DNA from: Proteles cristata cristata | Taxonomy: Eukaryota; Chordata; Mammalia; Carnivora; Hyaenidae | Direction: 5' to 3' | Length of the DNA stretch: 64,000 nucleotides | NCBI GenBank assembly: GCA_017311185.1 | Contig: JAESUZ010004795.1 | Span: forward strand, 124,001-188,000 | In this document: positions 1 through 11,652 of the stretch, piece by piece | Layout of the letters: every line of letters begins with the position of its first letter | How positions within the stretch are numbered: the first letter of the stretch is position 1 | The notes under the pieces: model-generated | The model's database searches: none | What the model saw: the letters and a program-made list of their open reading frames with translations, nothing else | What the model was told of the DNA's origin: nothing | Program-made: the position numbers and the translations under genes

Positions 1-1984
1 AATTTTGAATGTGGACTCTCCATGGACATCCCAGGAATAGAAGATGGGATGCTTTGGGTTACCGTGGAAGCACTGTTTTAACCAGAAAGGTGAAATGGAT
101 TCATTTAGTTGTACATCCTCTGCTCTCCTAGATCTGAGTCTGACCTCAAGACCTTGTCAACATCAACTTGGGCCACTCAGTAGGTAGAGCTGCCAGGAAA
201 CCTGTTCTCTGAGGTGTTCTGAGAAGGAAGGACCAGGGACTGACTGTGGAGGCATGGAGGGCAATTTCATGGCCTACCAGGTCATTTTTGACAGAATCTG
301 AAGGGAAAATTCAGTTAGGATTTGCAAGCTCCATTTAGGCCTACGGTTTCTCCCCAAAGCAAATTCAGGGGCATCTGACCTCTGTGCCCACAATGTTGGC
401 CCCAAATTATGGATCAGGAATCCGAGTGGAGGTGGTGTCTTAGAAGGGCCGCTGGAGGTGGGAATGATGCGCCTGGTTGAGCCAAGCTTCACGGCTGGTG
501 CTGTGGAGCCCTGGGCAGGTGAAAGAAGCACGTGCCTGCAGGTTTTGGTCCTGAGGGGGCGGTCTGTGCAACCAGTCCCCTGTGTGCATGTGCAGCACTG
601 GGTGGAAACCTCTATCTGCACAGGTGATGAGGGGAGTCATTACCCAGAGTAAAGTCTGGGCAAGTGAGGGTACAGTTTCACTGGTGTCTTCGGCACCAGT
701 GCAAAAGTGAGTGGTGAGGGGCAGCGAAAGATGTCACACTGACTCTTCTGCCCACAGTGCAAGTGGGCAGGAATGTCGAATAGGCCTTGTGAGGAAAGTG
801 GTCAAAATGGAAGGTGATACCGTGAGGTAGTAAATGATGAGCTGATGTACATTCGCATTTTCAAGGGTTAATTTGATCATTTAATTGATCTATTGAGATG
901 TTTAGGCATGTTCCACTTGTAGGAGGCAGTGGTAAGGTTTTGACAGAGAGGAGGTGGAAGCAGAGGAAGGAGAGTGTTGGATTGCAAACACCTTAAGCAT
1001 TTCCTGTATGTTTGGAAGGCCTAGTTGACTGATTGTTCTTAAGTTCATTTTCTATTGCTCCAGTGCAGTGACTGCTAATTTAGTCTCCGTTTCCTTACAA
1101 AGGCTTCCATGGCATTAGAATCACCTAGGCTATGGCTTCCCTATTGAACTGTGGAAACCTAGTTGGTAGGATATTATGTTGTGTTTGTTTTAAATCGGTT
1201 TGCAAGGAAAATCTAAAGATAGTCCAACCACGGTAAAAATGCACAGTCATGATGAGGTAGCAGTGTCGTCTCCTAGAACCACCCTGTTAAGTCACATGTG
1301 TACACACCAAAGATCACATTTTATGATGTGTGTGACAGCAGGATACAGGTATGTTCAACTAGGGAAGCGTACAAACAAGTATCTGTATGAACCTAAACGT
1401 CTTCTTAACATTACTGTGGCGTATGTTGTGGTTTTTTTATGTGTGTGTGAGGTCCATGTCTACTGGTGTGAAAATACCACCTTCAAGTAGCATTAAAAAA
1501 AGGAATTTGATTGAGAATAAGTTTGTGACAATATTTACATAAACATTGAACCAAGCACAGGATATTTAGTACTTATGTATTAAACAATTTCGAATGCAAT
1601 TAAACATACTCTGAATTTGCATAAGAGGGAGGATCCACCTTTACTAGAAAAATGGTGATGTCTGAAGATCAAACTATTGTTGGTCGGCAGAAATCAATGG
1701 TTTTTACTTTATTTAAATAGTCTTATAAGCATAGAGTTTATAATTTTTGTTATCATTAATGATATGCCTAATGTAGTTATTTTCTATCACTACCATAACC
1801 AATCATCATGTATTTAGGAGCTAATAAAAACACAGTTGTTTGTTAGTAACTGAATTTCAGTGGACTTGGCTTTACTTTCTGTTAAGGGTCTTGTGTGGTT
1901 GAAAACGAGGTTTTCATGAAGCTGTATCTTCTGGGTCACCACCCTCATTCTTATATCCTCATGTATGCACAACCACTAATGGGC
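1..1984. other. No gene recognised
   Basis: I see no exon, repeat family or RNA gene I can name here. Open frames are all below 130 codons, lack recognisable domains and are not supported by splice signals. The first 1 kb is moderately GC-rich single-copy-looking DNA and the second half is AT-rich. Confidence 0.5.
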
Positions 1985-2401
1985 TGATTTAATATTTTTT
2001 TCCCTACTTGGATTCAGATAAGTGGCCTATTATACTAGAATAAGATGTACAACTTCAGGATTTGATACAGGTATATATTGCAAAGTATTTGTAATAAATT
2101 TGGTTAACATCCATCACCTCAGTTAGGATTTTCTTGGATGTGATGAGAAGTTTTAGGAGCCACTCCCTTTACCTCTTTCAAAAAAGCAATACAATATTGT
2201 TCGTTATAGCCAGCATATACTGTACACACACACATCTGCTCGTCTGACAGTGGACCTGAGTTATTTTGATGTCATGGCTTTTATGAATGTTGCATTTTGC
2301 TTAGTTTTCACATACTTGATATGTTTTCTGTTTTGTTTTGTGCTTCTAATTGACTTCTAGCTTTATGTCATTGTGGTAGGGAAAGATACCTGATGGTATT
2401 T
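1985..2401 (-). mobile_element. Old L1 fragment, 3' UTR region
   Basis: The plus strand reads as the reverse complement of a mammalian L1 3' region. Landmarks are the ATACAAT..GTT..AGCATATACTGTAC segment around 2190-2225 and the preceding 'catccatcacctca' block near 2110. It is heavily diverged, so it is an old insertion. Together with 2620-2979 and 5086-5830 it may be one minus-strand L1M copy. Confidence 0.55.
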
Positions 2402-2619
2402 TCTTTCTTTCTTTCTTTTTTTTAATTTCTTGCTTTTGAGAGAGAGAGAGGGAGAGAGAGAATGTAAGCTGCGGAGGGTCAGAAAGGGAGAGAGAGAATC
2501 CCAAGCAGCCGCCAGACTAGATTGTGGAGTCTAATGTGGGGCTAAAATCCAAGAACTGTGAGATGATGCCCTCAACCAAAGTAAAGAGTTGGACACTTTT
2601 GAGTCATCCAGGCACCCTG
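2402..2619 (-). mobile_element. tRNA-derived carnivore SINE (SINEC), diverged
   Basis: The A-rich tail and GA-rich tract are at the left and the tRNA head (…catccaggcaccct) is at the right, so it lies on the minus strand. It is a diverged copy inserted in old L1 sequence. Confidence 0.8.
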
Positions 2620-2979
2620 CTTGATAAGATTTCAATCTTAAATTTACTAAGATCAATCTTTGTGAGCCAACATGGAATGGACACTGAGAATGTTCTATGT
2701 GCACACAAGAGAGTGTTTTACTGCAGGTGCTGGGTGGAATGTTCTAAGACCACCTACTTAATGGAATTGAAGTCCGATATTTCCTTATTGATTTTTCTTC
2801 CTGTCTGGAAAATCTATTCATTATGGGAAAGTGCACTATTGATGTCCATTGCTATTGTACTCTTGTCTTTTCCTCTCTTCTTGTCTGTTAAAAGTGCCTA
2901 AATATAAAGCAACAGTTATGTGGAGTGGATAAATATTTACCAAAGTTCTATCCTTTGGTCTAACTGACTCCTTTATTTT
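2620..2979 (-). mobile_element. Old L1M fragment, antisense
   Basis: The block near 2670-2740 (gaatgttctatgtgcacac … gctgggtggaatgttct) is the reverse complement of a well-known L1 segment. It runs to about 2979, where the L1 text breaks off. The next part of the same consensus (cttacagtttttggcttaaa) resumes only at about 5128. Confidence 0.65.
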
Positions 2980-5085
2980 CTATTTATTCTTTTTTTAGGA
3001 AAAGCTGGCTCTATTTCTTGAAAAAACTATAAAAGATTTCTATGTATATTTAACAAAATTCGTTTCAAAAATAATTGACTTCTAGGTACTAAAATTTGAC
3101 TACATCAACACAACAATCCCATGCACAAAAAGATTTTTATGTAGCTCAGGGAGTAAGAAGCAATACACAGAATTCATTGTCTTGTCCATGCAGACACTAC
3201 ATGAATATACAAATTTATAGCTTTATTTTTTTTAATGTTTTATTTCTGAGAGAGAGGCAGGCAGCATGAGCATGGGAGGATCAGGTAGGATCAGAGATGA
3301 AGCAGGCTCCAGACTCTGAGCTAGCTGTTAGCACAGAACCTGATGCAGGGCCCGAACCCATGAACCGTGAGATCATGACCTGAGCTGAAGTCAGTTAACC
3401 AACTGAGCCACCCAGGCGCCCCAACAAATCTACAGCTTCAATGTAACCGAAACAAATCATAAGGACAGTGCTGGTTACCTTTTTCCAACATGAAAGGATT
3501 GATGTGTTCTATTTAGTGAATATGTATATAATGTATTGCTAGAATCCTGCTCCAGCCAGTCCAGGGATCAGTGAAGGATGGACAGTGTCTGCAAGAGAGT
3601 GGTTTGAGAGCCCCGAGATTGTTTCCGGTCACCAGGCAGGCATCTCTGCTCAGTCTGGGTCAACTTTATTTATATGTGAAGGTACAGGGAACAAGAAAAG
3701 TGGCATTTGCCTTAGTAGATGATGTTTACAACGTTTCCAGCATAGCCTTGAGAAAAACCTTTTACCAAGAAACGAACAGAATTGTATACATAAAGGTCAA
3801 TCTTTTATGAGTAAGGTTCATTAATCTATTTATAACTCAAGGGAAGTATTAAGAAAAACAGAATCTGCTGGAGACACAATGTCTGCTCTTACCTCAAAAG
3901 AAGATCTCTTTAGCACTAGCCACAGTGCCTATAGTGCTCACAATGTCATCCATGCCCAGGAATAGCGTGATACTCTATAAGGGAATATTATTTTGTTGAA
4001 CTAATGGCGGGTTCTGACCTTTCAAAGTTATCAATTACTTAGTTCTAATCATGATTTCCAGGCCACTGAACCTTAATGTCTCTCCATATCACAAGTCCTT
4101 AATCAGATGAAATCATCATACCAGGGCCAGAACAAGGGAACAAGACATTCCTGATCTCAACTAACAAAGCACTCCAGGGTACAGTGCTCCAGCACTAATG
4201 ATAAGAAAAGGGGCAGCTAGTGGTTGCCACCCAATGGCGGGGCACCTTGCAAGCCTGTCTTAACAGGTATTCTCAAGTAGTGAGTTCAGTATGGCTCCCA
4301 ACAATGTATAAATCCTTAATTCACATACTGTGTCTAAAAACTGTGAGCCAGGTAGACCATAAGGTTTCCCATCTAAAGATGTACATTTCAGAAAGAACCC
4401 AACGGGAAGTAAACCCACTATCACAAGTATTGCATAGGTGATCCTTAAAAAGTGGATCATTTGCAATGGCATACAATGAAAAAGTCCCCAGAAATTAATA
4501 CTAGAAATTTTAGAGTGGTGGTATGGTAACGTCCCAGAAAAGACAAATAACTTATTTAGGGTCTGAAAATATCAGATAACAATGTAAACTCAATGACCTA
4601 TGAGAGGGGGGAAAATGCAATGTATTACATCAAGAAGTTAGCAAATCGAATACTGTGAAAAAGATTTATTAGCCTCTACATGTTGGTTTTGATAAACTAT
4701 TGACTACTTGTTACAGTAGAGTACCAAGATTTTCATTGCAACAGTATTTCCCCACACTCATCAAAACCTCAAAGCAATAGGTCTTTCTCGAAGTGTCAGA
4801 CTTCTTTTTTTTTTCTCCAACCCTCAAATCACTGGAATAGGTTTTTGAGTATCAGCTAGCCAGTTAGGGGACTCCTAAGATACAGATGTTCATCAACATT
4901 CCACAAGCTACAATTCAGGTACCTGCACAAACACCACCAACGTGGATGGAAAAGTGTGTTGGTTTTAAGTGTTAAACACTGTAGGAGTGACACGAACACA
5001 CTATCGGTGTCCTTCCCAAACAAAAATGGGGGGAACCTTACTGGCTTTCTGCCCAACACCACGTAACTAAAAACGCTGCATGAGG
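2980..5085. other. Unidentified ~2.1-kb insert splitting an L1
   Basis: This segment interrupts the antisense L1M. It is bounded by a 15-bp near-repeat (2965-2979 and 5086-5100, 13 of 15 identical) and begins with a T-rich stretch at 2981-2997. That is the pattern of a retroposed copy on the minus strand with its poly-A at the left. Apart from one later SINE (3226-3422) I do not recognise the sequence. Short minus-strand frames at 4260-4472 and 4856-5062 have no domain I know. It could be a processed pseudogene dominated by UTR, or an unfamiliar repeat. Confidence 0.4.
3226..3422 (-). mobile_element. SINEC element
   Basis: The A-rich tail is at 3226-3245 and the tRNA head ends ccacccaggcgcccc at 3422. 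It sits inside the unidentified 2.1-kb insert and is therefore younger than it. Confidence 0.9.
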
Positions 5086-5830
5086 TGACCCCTCTATTTT
5101 ATAAGGATGTTCGCTGTGTCTTCTTACAGTTTTTGGCTTAAAGTCTATTTTGTCTGATGTAAGCATGGCTACCCCCACATTCTTCTGTTTTCCTTGGCGT
5201 GGAAGATCCTTTCCCACATCTGCACTTTCAGCCTGAGTGTGTTCCCACAGCGGAAGTGAGTCTCCTGAAGGCAACACATACTGTTAGTTTGTGAACCTCT
5301 TTCCTTTCAGCCAATATATCTTTTGGCTGAAGCATTTAGTCCCTTTATATTTAAAGGAAGTATTGAGACACGTATGGATAGAGTTACTCTTGTCATTCTT
5401 TTCAATGTTTTTAGCTGTTTTAGTTATTGGCCCCTTTCTTACCCATTTGCTCTTTATCTTTCTGTTGGTTCTCTAGAGTGGTGTACGTTGATTCCTTTCT
5501 CTTTCTCTTTCATGTATTTCCTACAGACTTTCACTTAGTGGTGACTAGGAGGCTTAAAGGAGACATCTATAAAAAATCTATTTTAAGTTGCTAACACCTT
5601 CATTTTGCATACTAAACTCTTTGAGACCTGAGGTAATTCTTAAAAAATCTGAATGTACAATCCCATGCCTTTTTAGGGAAATGTTAGCTATTCTCTTTCT
5701 CATACCTGTGAAGACTTCATTTAAACCACATCAACTGATACTCTCTACCTCTATTGCTGTTATGAAGTTGCCTCGGTATATGACTGGACTGCCACCTCTT
5801 TTTCCTTAAAAGCCAGTAAGTAAAGCATTT
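5086..5830 (-). mobile_element. Old L1M fragment, antisense
   Basis: The text from 5100 to about 5800 (attttgtctgatgtaagcatggctac, tttagtccctttatattta and similar) is the reverse complement of an L1M consensus that directly continues the block ending at 2979. Two apparent membrane-like frames here (5291-5538) are antisense L1, not genes. Confidence 0.7.
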
Positions 5831-6399
5831 TATTTGTAACATTCAGAAACTTTTTTTAGTTTGAATAAATGGACAAGAATTTTCTTGGATGTTCTGAACA
5901 CCTAGTTCATAATAAGTTACATTAACGTTATAAGCGTAAACAACATTGCCATTTAGATTCTTTTCATAGATTGTATTATCAACATCTTAAAAAGGGCCAA
6001 GGTAAAACAAACACACATTGAAATTAATGACTCCTATTTAAAAATCCACCCCTTGTATATTTTGAGGCATACCAGCAGATACATTAACTAAGTGTTCAAC
6101 TTTGTTTTATCCCATAAAGTTAAGTATTTTTATTGAGAAAAATGTCTGAATAGCATGACCAATGTACTCCTTTCTACTCTAAATTCTGTAACATTTATGG
6201 ACAGTTGATCAGGTAAATACAATCTAAATATTTATATCTTTCAAGTTACCTTCCTCTCTGTATGCTCATGTTTTCTAAAGTGTATATTTAAAAAGGTTTT
6301 TTCTTATTATCCTTAAGTATGCATTTGGGGATATTGAGTCATGACTCAAGTCCCAGTTAGAGACATGGCCACTCTTTGGACGTTTTACTGTTTCATTCA
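5831..6399. other. AT-rich stretch, nothing recognised
   Basis: There are no open frames of note and no repeat I can name. It lies just 3' of the zinc-finger gene and may include its 3' UTR or old flanking repeat. Confidence 0.4.
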
Positions 6400-7166
6400 T
6401 GTATCATCCCTGTGATCCTGATGAAGTTGTGAGTTCCAGCCAACGGTTTGCCACATTCATTACATTTATTTTATTTATTTTTTATTTTTTTTTAGTGTTT
6501 TATTTATTTTTAGGAGAGAGAGACAGCGCGAGCAGGGGAGGGTCAGAGAGAGAGGGAGACACAGACCGAAACAGGCTCCAGGCTCTGAGCTGGCAGTCAG
6601 CACAGAGCCCGACGTGGGGCTCGAACCCACGAACCGCGAGATCATGACCTAAGTGAAAGTCTGACGCTTAACCGACTAAGCCACCCAGGCGCCCCAGATT
6701 CATTACATTTAGAATGTTTCTTAACAGGAGCTGTGATCCTGAGTAAGGCTTGAACAGTCTGAAACGTTTTACCACATTATTTTAAAGTTTTCTCTTTAGT
6801 ATGAGCTCTGTGATGTGGAATGAGGCTTGAGTACTGATTAAAGGGCTTGCCAATATCTATTTATAAAATCATCTCCAGTATATATTCTCTGATGAGGAAT
6901 CAGGGTTTAGCATTGCTTTCAGGTCTGGCACATTCCCAAATGTTTATCATTCCTCTCCAATATGAATAATCGGGTGTGGAATAAGAGTTGAGGAGTCCTT
7001 ACAAATTCTGTCATAGTCTTAACATTTAAAAGATTTGCTCCAGTATGAATTCTGTATTATTAAGGAAAGGTTGAACAGTGATTAAAGCTTTTCTCGCATT
7101 CTTTATATAGGTAAGGTTCATCTCCAGCATGAGTTCTGTGATGTTCAATCATGGTTGAGAGGTGCC
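6400..7166 (-). pseudogene. Decayed 3' extension of the zinc-finger array
   Basis: Beyond the stop at 7167 the minus strand still carries finger-like sequence in the original frame. There are recognisable TGEKPY-type linkers and a CxxCGK-like motif near 7150-7200, then ever weaker fingers to about 6400, where one reads KCNECGK. In-frame TGA and TAA codons appear in finger positions normally occupied by Arg, Gln or Tyr, several being the CGA-to-TGA type expected from CpG decay. The ancestral protein had at least six more fingers. A SINE (6469-6697) splits one of them. Confidence 0.75.
6469..6697 (-). mobile_element. SINEC element inside a decayed finger, with TSD
   Basis: It is flanked by a perfect 14-bp target-site duplication attcattacattta (6455-6468 and 6698-6711). 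The target is finger-coding sequence, so removing the SINE and one TSD restores a continuous fossil finger. Confidence 0.95.
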
Positions 7167-8452
7167 TTAAGGTCTTGCCACATTTTTTACATTAGTAAGG
7201 TTTCTCTCCAGTATAGATTCTGTGATGTCAAGTAAGGCCTGAGGATCAGTTAAAGGCTTGACTACGTTCTTTACATAAGATTTCTTTCCTGTATGGATTC
7301 TGTGATGTCGAGTAAGGCTTGAAGATCGGTTAAAGGCTTGGCCACATTCTCTACATTGGTACGGTCTCTCTTCAGTATGGATTCTGTGATGTTGATTAAG
7401 ACCCGAGGATCGGTTAAAGGCCTTGCCACATTTTTTACATTGGTAAGGTTTCTCTCCAGTATGGATTCTGTGATGTTCAGTAAGGTGTGAGTGGCGGGCA
7501 AAGGCCTTGCCACATTCTTTACATTGGTAAGGTTTCTCTCCAGTATGGATTCTGTGATGCTGATTAAGAAGTGAGTGGCGGGTAAAGGCCTTGCCACATT
7601 CTTTACATTGGTAAGGTTTCTTTCCAGTATGGATTCTGTGATGCTGATTGAGAAGTGAGCGGCGGGAAAAGGCCTTGCCACATTCTTTACATTGGTAAGG
7701 TCTCTCTCCAGTATGGATTCTGTAATGTTCAGTAAGGTGAGAGTGGTGGGTAAAGGCCTTGCCACATTCTTTACATTGGTAAGGTTTCTCTCCAGTATGG
7801 ATTCTGTGATGTTGATTAAGGTATGAGGGACAGTTAATGGACTTGCCACATTCTTTACATTGGTAAGGATTCTCTCCCACATGAGTAACCTCATGTTGAG
7901 TAAGGGCTGAGCACAACTTAAAGGTCTTGCCACATTTTTCATATTTGTAAGCTTTCTGTACAGTATGCATTTGCTGGTGGTCAAGGGCTTTGATACATTG
8001 GTTACCTATAGACCTTTTCTCTCCAGTACTAATTGTCTTGTGCGTATTTAGTTTTGATGAATGACTAAACATGTTCCCTGGTCTATTACCTCGGTCATGG
8101 ATTTCTCCCTCATGAATCCTCTGATGATCACCAACATTGGAGGACTGGTTAAGAATTTTCCCACATTCATTATATTTGTAAGGCTTCTCTCCTGTAGGGA
8201 TACTCTTGTGTGTAATAAAGTTGGTGCTTTGATAAGAGACTTCCCCATATTTATTACATTCATAATCATTGTCTGGAAAAGGAGTCCCCAGATGTCTTTG
8301 ATGGCCTTCATTCTCCCCATCCTTGTTGCAGTCTGTCATTAAGTGTCCATTCTCAAGGGAACTATGTTTATAGTCACTTGTTGAGACTTTTTGGAAAGAA
8401 GCTTCTAGGCATGGCTTTGGCAGGAATGTCTGGATGCCATGTGAAAATATAG
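7167..8452 (-). CDS. C2H2 zinc-finger exon of a KRAB zinc-finger gene
   Basis: This is the last exon of a KRAB C2H2 zinc-finger protein, a nuclear DNA-binding repressor of the family that recruits TRIM28. A pyrimidine-rich acceptor ending ctctttcag precedes base 8452. The frame stays open from there, giving 37 spacer residues, then a Met at 8339 and 389 more residues. With that Met as residue 1, residues 26-153 hold five degenerate fingers that lack one or more Cys or His. Residues 161-349 hold seven canonical fingers of 28 residues joined by TGEKPY-type linkers. Contact residues (-1, 2, 3, 6) read C/S/Y/Q, H/S/H/E, R/S/L/Q, R/S/L/Q, R/S/H/E, R/S/G/Q and R/S/S/R, so Arg at -1 dominates. After Tyr355 (7275-7277) about 4 nt are missing relative to the sister fingers. 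The frame shifts and 35 non-finger residues follow before the stop. It is phase-compatible with the KRAB-B exon at 30384-30479. It may be functional or recently disabled, and orthology is not determined. Confidence 0.88.
7293..7865 (-). repeat. Tandem 84-bp zinc-finger repeat, seven units
   Basis: Seven consecutive 84-bp units each encode one C2H2 finger. The Cys-Cys and linker segments are almost invariant at the DNA level, and differences concentrate in the helix codons. This pattern is typical of recently amplified or gene-converted KZFP arrays. Confidence 0.92.
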
Positions 8453-9457
8453 CTGAAAGAGATCAAATAATAGAAAGTAAAATCATTCCAGGTACTACTC
8501 CTAGGTGAATGTACTGACAACTTCTGATAAATCACCTTAAAATCAATCAGCAAACATAAGGAAGATAGCTGAGAAGAAATCACCGGGACTTCACTCTTCC
8601 ATGGATACATAAGCTTGCACACAGGAACCGACCACATAGCTTAATAGACAATAATGTAACATATCTTGCTGTAGCACAAATCACTGTCTTATATCTCAGA
8701 AAAACCAGGAAAGGACCCTATGGGCTCAAAATTAGCAGAATAAAGGAAATTTAAACCTAAAACAGAAATGAAAAATAGAGGCTATAGCAAAAATAGGAAA
8801 AATCAACAATGTTCCCATATTTGTTATCCATGTAATTATCCCTGTATCCACCTATTCCTACTCTCCCAAAACAAAAAGCTTTCTTAGGTACTCTCCCAGA
8901 GTGGTTTTTCTATATATATACAATTATAAATGTAGATTATTTTCCTTCTTCCTCATATTTGGGCATTATTCCATTTAATTGGTTTTCTACCAAAGGATTT
9001 TGGGTTATCTCAATCTTCGTTTTTTACATAGGTATGGTGACTACTTGAAGGTCCTTGCTTTGCGAGTTTGCATGTAGTCTATAGGCTAAATTTGAGGGGG
9101 AAATTGCTGGTGAAGAGAAGAAAAAGCACACAGAATTCTGCTAGATAGTACTAAATTGCCTTCCACAGGTATTAAAATGAGCTCACCCCCAATACCAAGA
9201 CTGCCTGTTTCTTCACAGGGTCACCCAAAGATGACTGGCACTCCTTCTTTGCTGATCTTTTAAGGTGCAGAGTCTGAGTTCATATTTCTGGCTTGAGTCT
9301 GCTTTATAGGCCGGCAGTTGTGTCTCCCTCAAATTCCCCTCAGCTAGTGCACCCTTCAAACAATCACTTGGCAACGAATGTGTGTGGAAATGTAAACTGG
9401 AGAACTGGGAACCCAAATTCTGCAATGTGAAACACACTAAACTGTCCTTGCCCTGAT
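8453..9457. other. Intron upstream of the finger exon, duplicated block
   Basis: This stretch matches 58372-59000, including the splice acceptor and a run of about 150 bp directly 5' of it. There is no separate gene. It is intronic sequence of the zinc-finger unit with unidentified old repeats further up. Confidence 0.6.
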
Positions 9458-9618
9458 GGAGCACATGGGCGGCTCAGTGGGTGAAGCATAAGACTCTTGA
9501 TTTTGGCTCTGGTCATGCTCTCATGGTTTGTGAGATCCAGTCCCCTCTGGGGCTTTGGGCTGACCATACAGGGCCTGCTTGGAGTTCTCTCCTCTATCAA
9601 AATAAATACACATTAAAA
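9458..9618 (+). mobile_element. SINEC element, diverged
   Basis: A head-like gggcggctcagtgggtgaag is at 9460-9490 and the aaataaatacacattaaaaa tail ends near 9618. It is clearly diverged from the young consensus. Confidence 0.8.
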
Positions 9619-9626
9619 ACAACAAG

Positions 9627-9825
9627 AGAGCCACTTGCATGGCTCAGTTGGTAGAGCATCTGACTTAGGCTCAGGTCATGATCTCGTGGTTCACAAGTTC
9701 AAGCCTTGCACCAGCTCTGCTCTGACAGCTCAGAGTTTGGAGACTACTTCAGATTCTGTGTCTCCCTGTCCCTTTCCCAACCCCCCCCCCAAAAAAAACA
9801 TGAAAAAAAAATTTTTTAAATGACA
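9627..9825 (+). mobile_element. SINEC element, diverged
   Basis: The tRNA-like head catggctcagttggtagagc starts at 9638, and a C10A8 run replaces the usual TC tract near 9780. It follows the preceding SINE within 10 bp. Confidence 0.85.
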
Positions 9826-10252
9826 ACAAAAATTGTACTTAAAATCTAGAAGTTCTGTCCCAAGGGCAGTGCCTCCAAATGTAGAAAACAGCTTTAGGTT
9901 AATCTGTGTCGAAGTAGCAAAATCTGGAAATTTAACAATATGCCATAGATTCCATGCACACGCTAGACTGAAGATTTTTTAGCCCTTAAAAAAAGGAGAC
10001 CAGAAAGCTTTGAGAACATTCATAAGAAAAGTTTAGGAATAATCTTTGGAATAACCTGAGGATTAAAAGAAAATCTTGAATTTTAAGCTTTTGACCAGGT
10101 TTCCACCAAGGGTAAGTGCAAGATTAAAAGAAGCATAACAGCTTTCATTGTAATGGAGATGAGGGTCTGCTCTAGAGAAGGTCAGACATTAGACAAAATA
10201 TTTTTGAACCTCTTAATGGATTTACATGTACTAAACTTGTTTTAAAAAAGCA

Positions 10253-10473
10253 GGGGTACCTGGGTGGCTCAGTTGTTGAGCATCTGACTTGATTTCAACT
10301 CAGGTCATGATTTCATGTTTGTGGGTTCGAGCCCCCCATCAGGCTCTGTGCTGACCCTGCTGCACCTGCTTGGGTTTCTCTCTCTTCCTTCCTCTTTGCC
10401 CCTCCCTATTGGTGCTCACTTGCGACTCTTTTTCTCGCTCCCTTTCTCTGAAAGTAAACATTGAGAAATAAAT
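10253..10473 (+). mobile_element. SINEC element
   Basis: The head ggggtacctgggtggctcag is at 10254 and the tail ends in aaacattgagaaataaa near 10473. It was inserted at the junction between intron-like sequence and old L1. Confidence 0.88.
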
Positions 10474-10479
10474 GTCCCG

Positions 10480-11147
10480 TGCTAGATGAAGCCACTGGAT
10501 AATTCATAGAAATGATAGGAACTGTTCAGATCTCTACATACATTTCTAAGGAGTAAAGAGAAGGGAGATTATGGAAACACACTATGTAACACCAGCGTTA
10601 CCAGGTTATCCAAGCCAAAGGAAGACACTACAAGTAGAGAAGAGAACACACTGCCACCTACTGAGAATATTTATGAAAAGTCCATAATAAAACAAATCAA
10701 ACTGAATCAAAAGCACATTTTACAATTTGACAACATAATCAAGTGCAAATTCTTCCTGAAATTCAAGGGTGTTTCAACATATGGAAGACTATACATTTGA
10801 GACTGCCCACATTAACATAATGAAGATGAAACCTGGTATGATCAAACTAATAGATACAGAATAGGGAGTGAGCATATTGCACACCATTTTATAATTAAAA
10901 ACACTCAAGAAAGTAGGAAACCTAATAAAGGTCACGTATCTATGAAAAGCAGAAATTTCACATATTCAATAGTAAAAGACTAAAAGCTTCTCTTAATTCC
11001 TCAGAAACAAGGTAATGAAGCAACTTGACCACTCTCATTAAACAGAGTACTGGACATTCTTGACAGAACAATTAAGAAAAAAAAAAAACACCAGGAATCC
11101 AAACTAGAGAAGGAAAAGCATTATTCTGTTAATAGCTGACATGCTCT
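10480..11147 (+). mobile_element. Old L1 ORF2 fragment
   Basis: The plus strand is a diverged L1 ORF2 reverse-transcriptase region: the stretch near 10770-11060 matches the usual order 'atatggaaga…cacattaacataatgaagatgaaacc…', '…ctcaagaaagtagga…', '…gaaacaaggtaatga…'. The same fragment recurs at 59060-59748, so it belonged to the duplicated unit. It continues after the next SINE to about 11700. Confidence 0.75.
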
Positions 11148-11357
11148 GGGGTGTCTGGGTGGCTCAGTCGGTTGAGTGTTCGACTTTGGCTCAGCTCATG
11201 ATATTCCAGTTGTGAGTGCGAGCCCAGCATCAGGTTCTGTGGTATTAGCAGGGAGCCGCTTCAGATACTCTGTCTTCCTCTCTCTGTGCCCTTCCCCAGC
11301 TCATGCATGCATGCATTCATGCGCTCTCTCTCTTAAATATAAACATGTAAACATTTT
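11148..11357 (+). mobile_element. SINEC element
   Basis: The head ggggtgtctgggtggctcag is at 11150 and a tgcatgcatgcattcatgcg variant is in the 3' part. It was inserted into the old L1 and is absent from the matching position near 59640. Confidence 0.88.
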
Positions 11358-11471
11358 TGCGAAGAAAACAAAAACAGATGACATGCTCTATAGAACCCTA
11401 GAGAATCCTTTATTTTTGTGTCATGACATTATGCTATTTTTTTCTACTAGACAATCCATAAGTTATTTCAA

Positions 11472-11652
11472 CTTTTTTTCTCTTGGGGGGGGGTGCATGA
11501 GCCAGGGAGAGAAAGAAAAAAGTCTTAAGCAGGCTCCATATTCAGCTGGGAGCCCGAGGCAGGGCTCAGGACTCAATCCCACAACCCTGGGGTCACACCT
11601 GAGCTGAAATCAAGAGTCAGATCCTCAACCTACTGAGCTACTCAGGTGTCCC
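11472..11652 (-). mobile_element. SINEC element, diverged
   Basis: A T-rich left end is followed by a G9 run, and the tRNA head ends ctactcaggtgtccc at 11652. It was inserted in the old L1. Confidence 0.82.

Noticed and set aside
5291..5538. Two overlapping hydrophobic small frames
   Set aside because: They lie wholly within antisense L1M and have no start context or domain.
7293..7865. Regularly spaced repeats resembling a CRISPR array
   Set aside because: The 84-bp units encode C2H2 fingers in frame and the genome is mammalian.
7271..7984. 237-codon second frame across the finger array
   Set aside because: It is the +1 shadow of the repetitive finger-coding DNA (repeating NVKNVARPL), an artefact of 84-bp periodicity.
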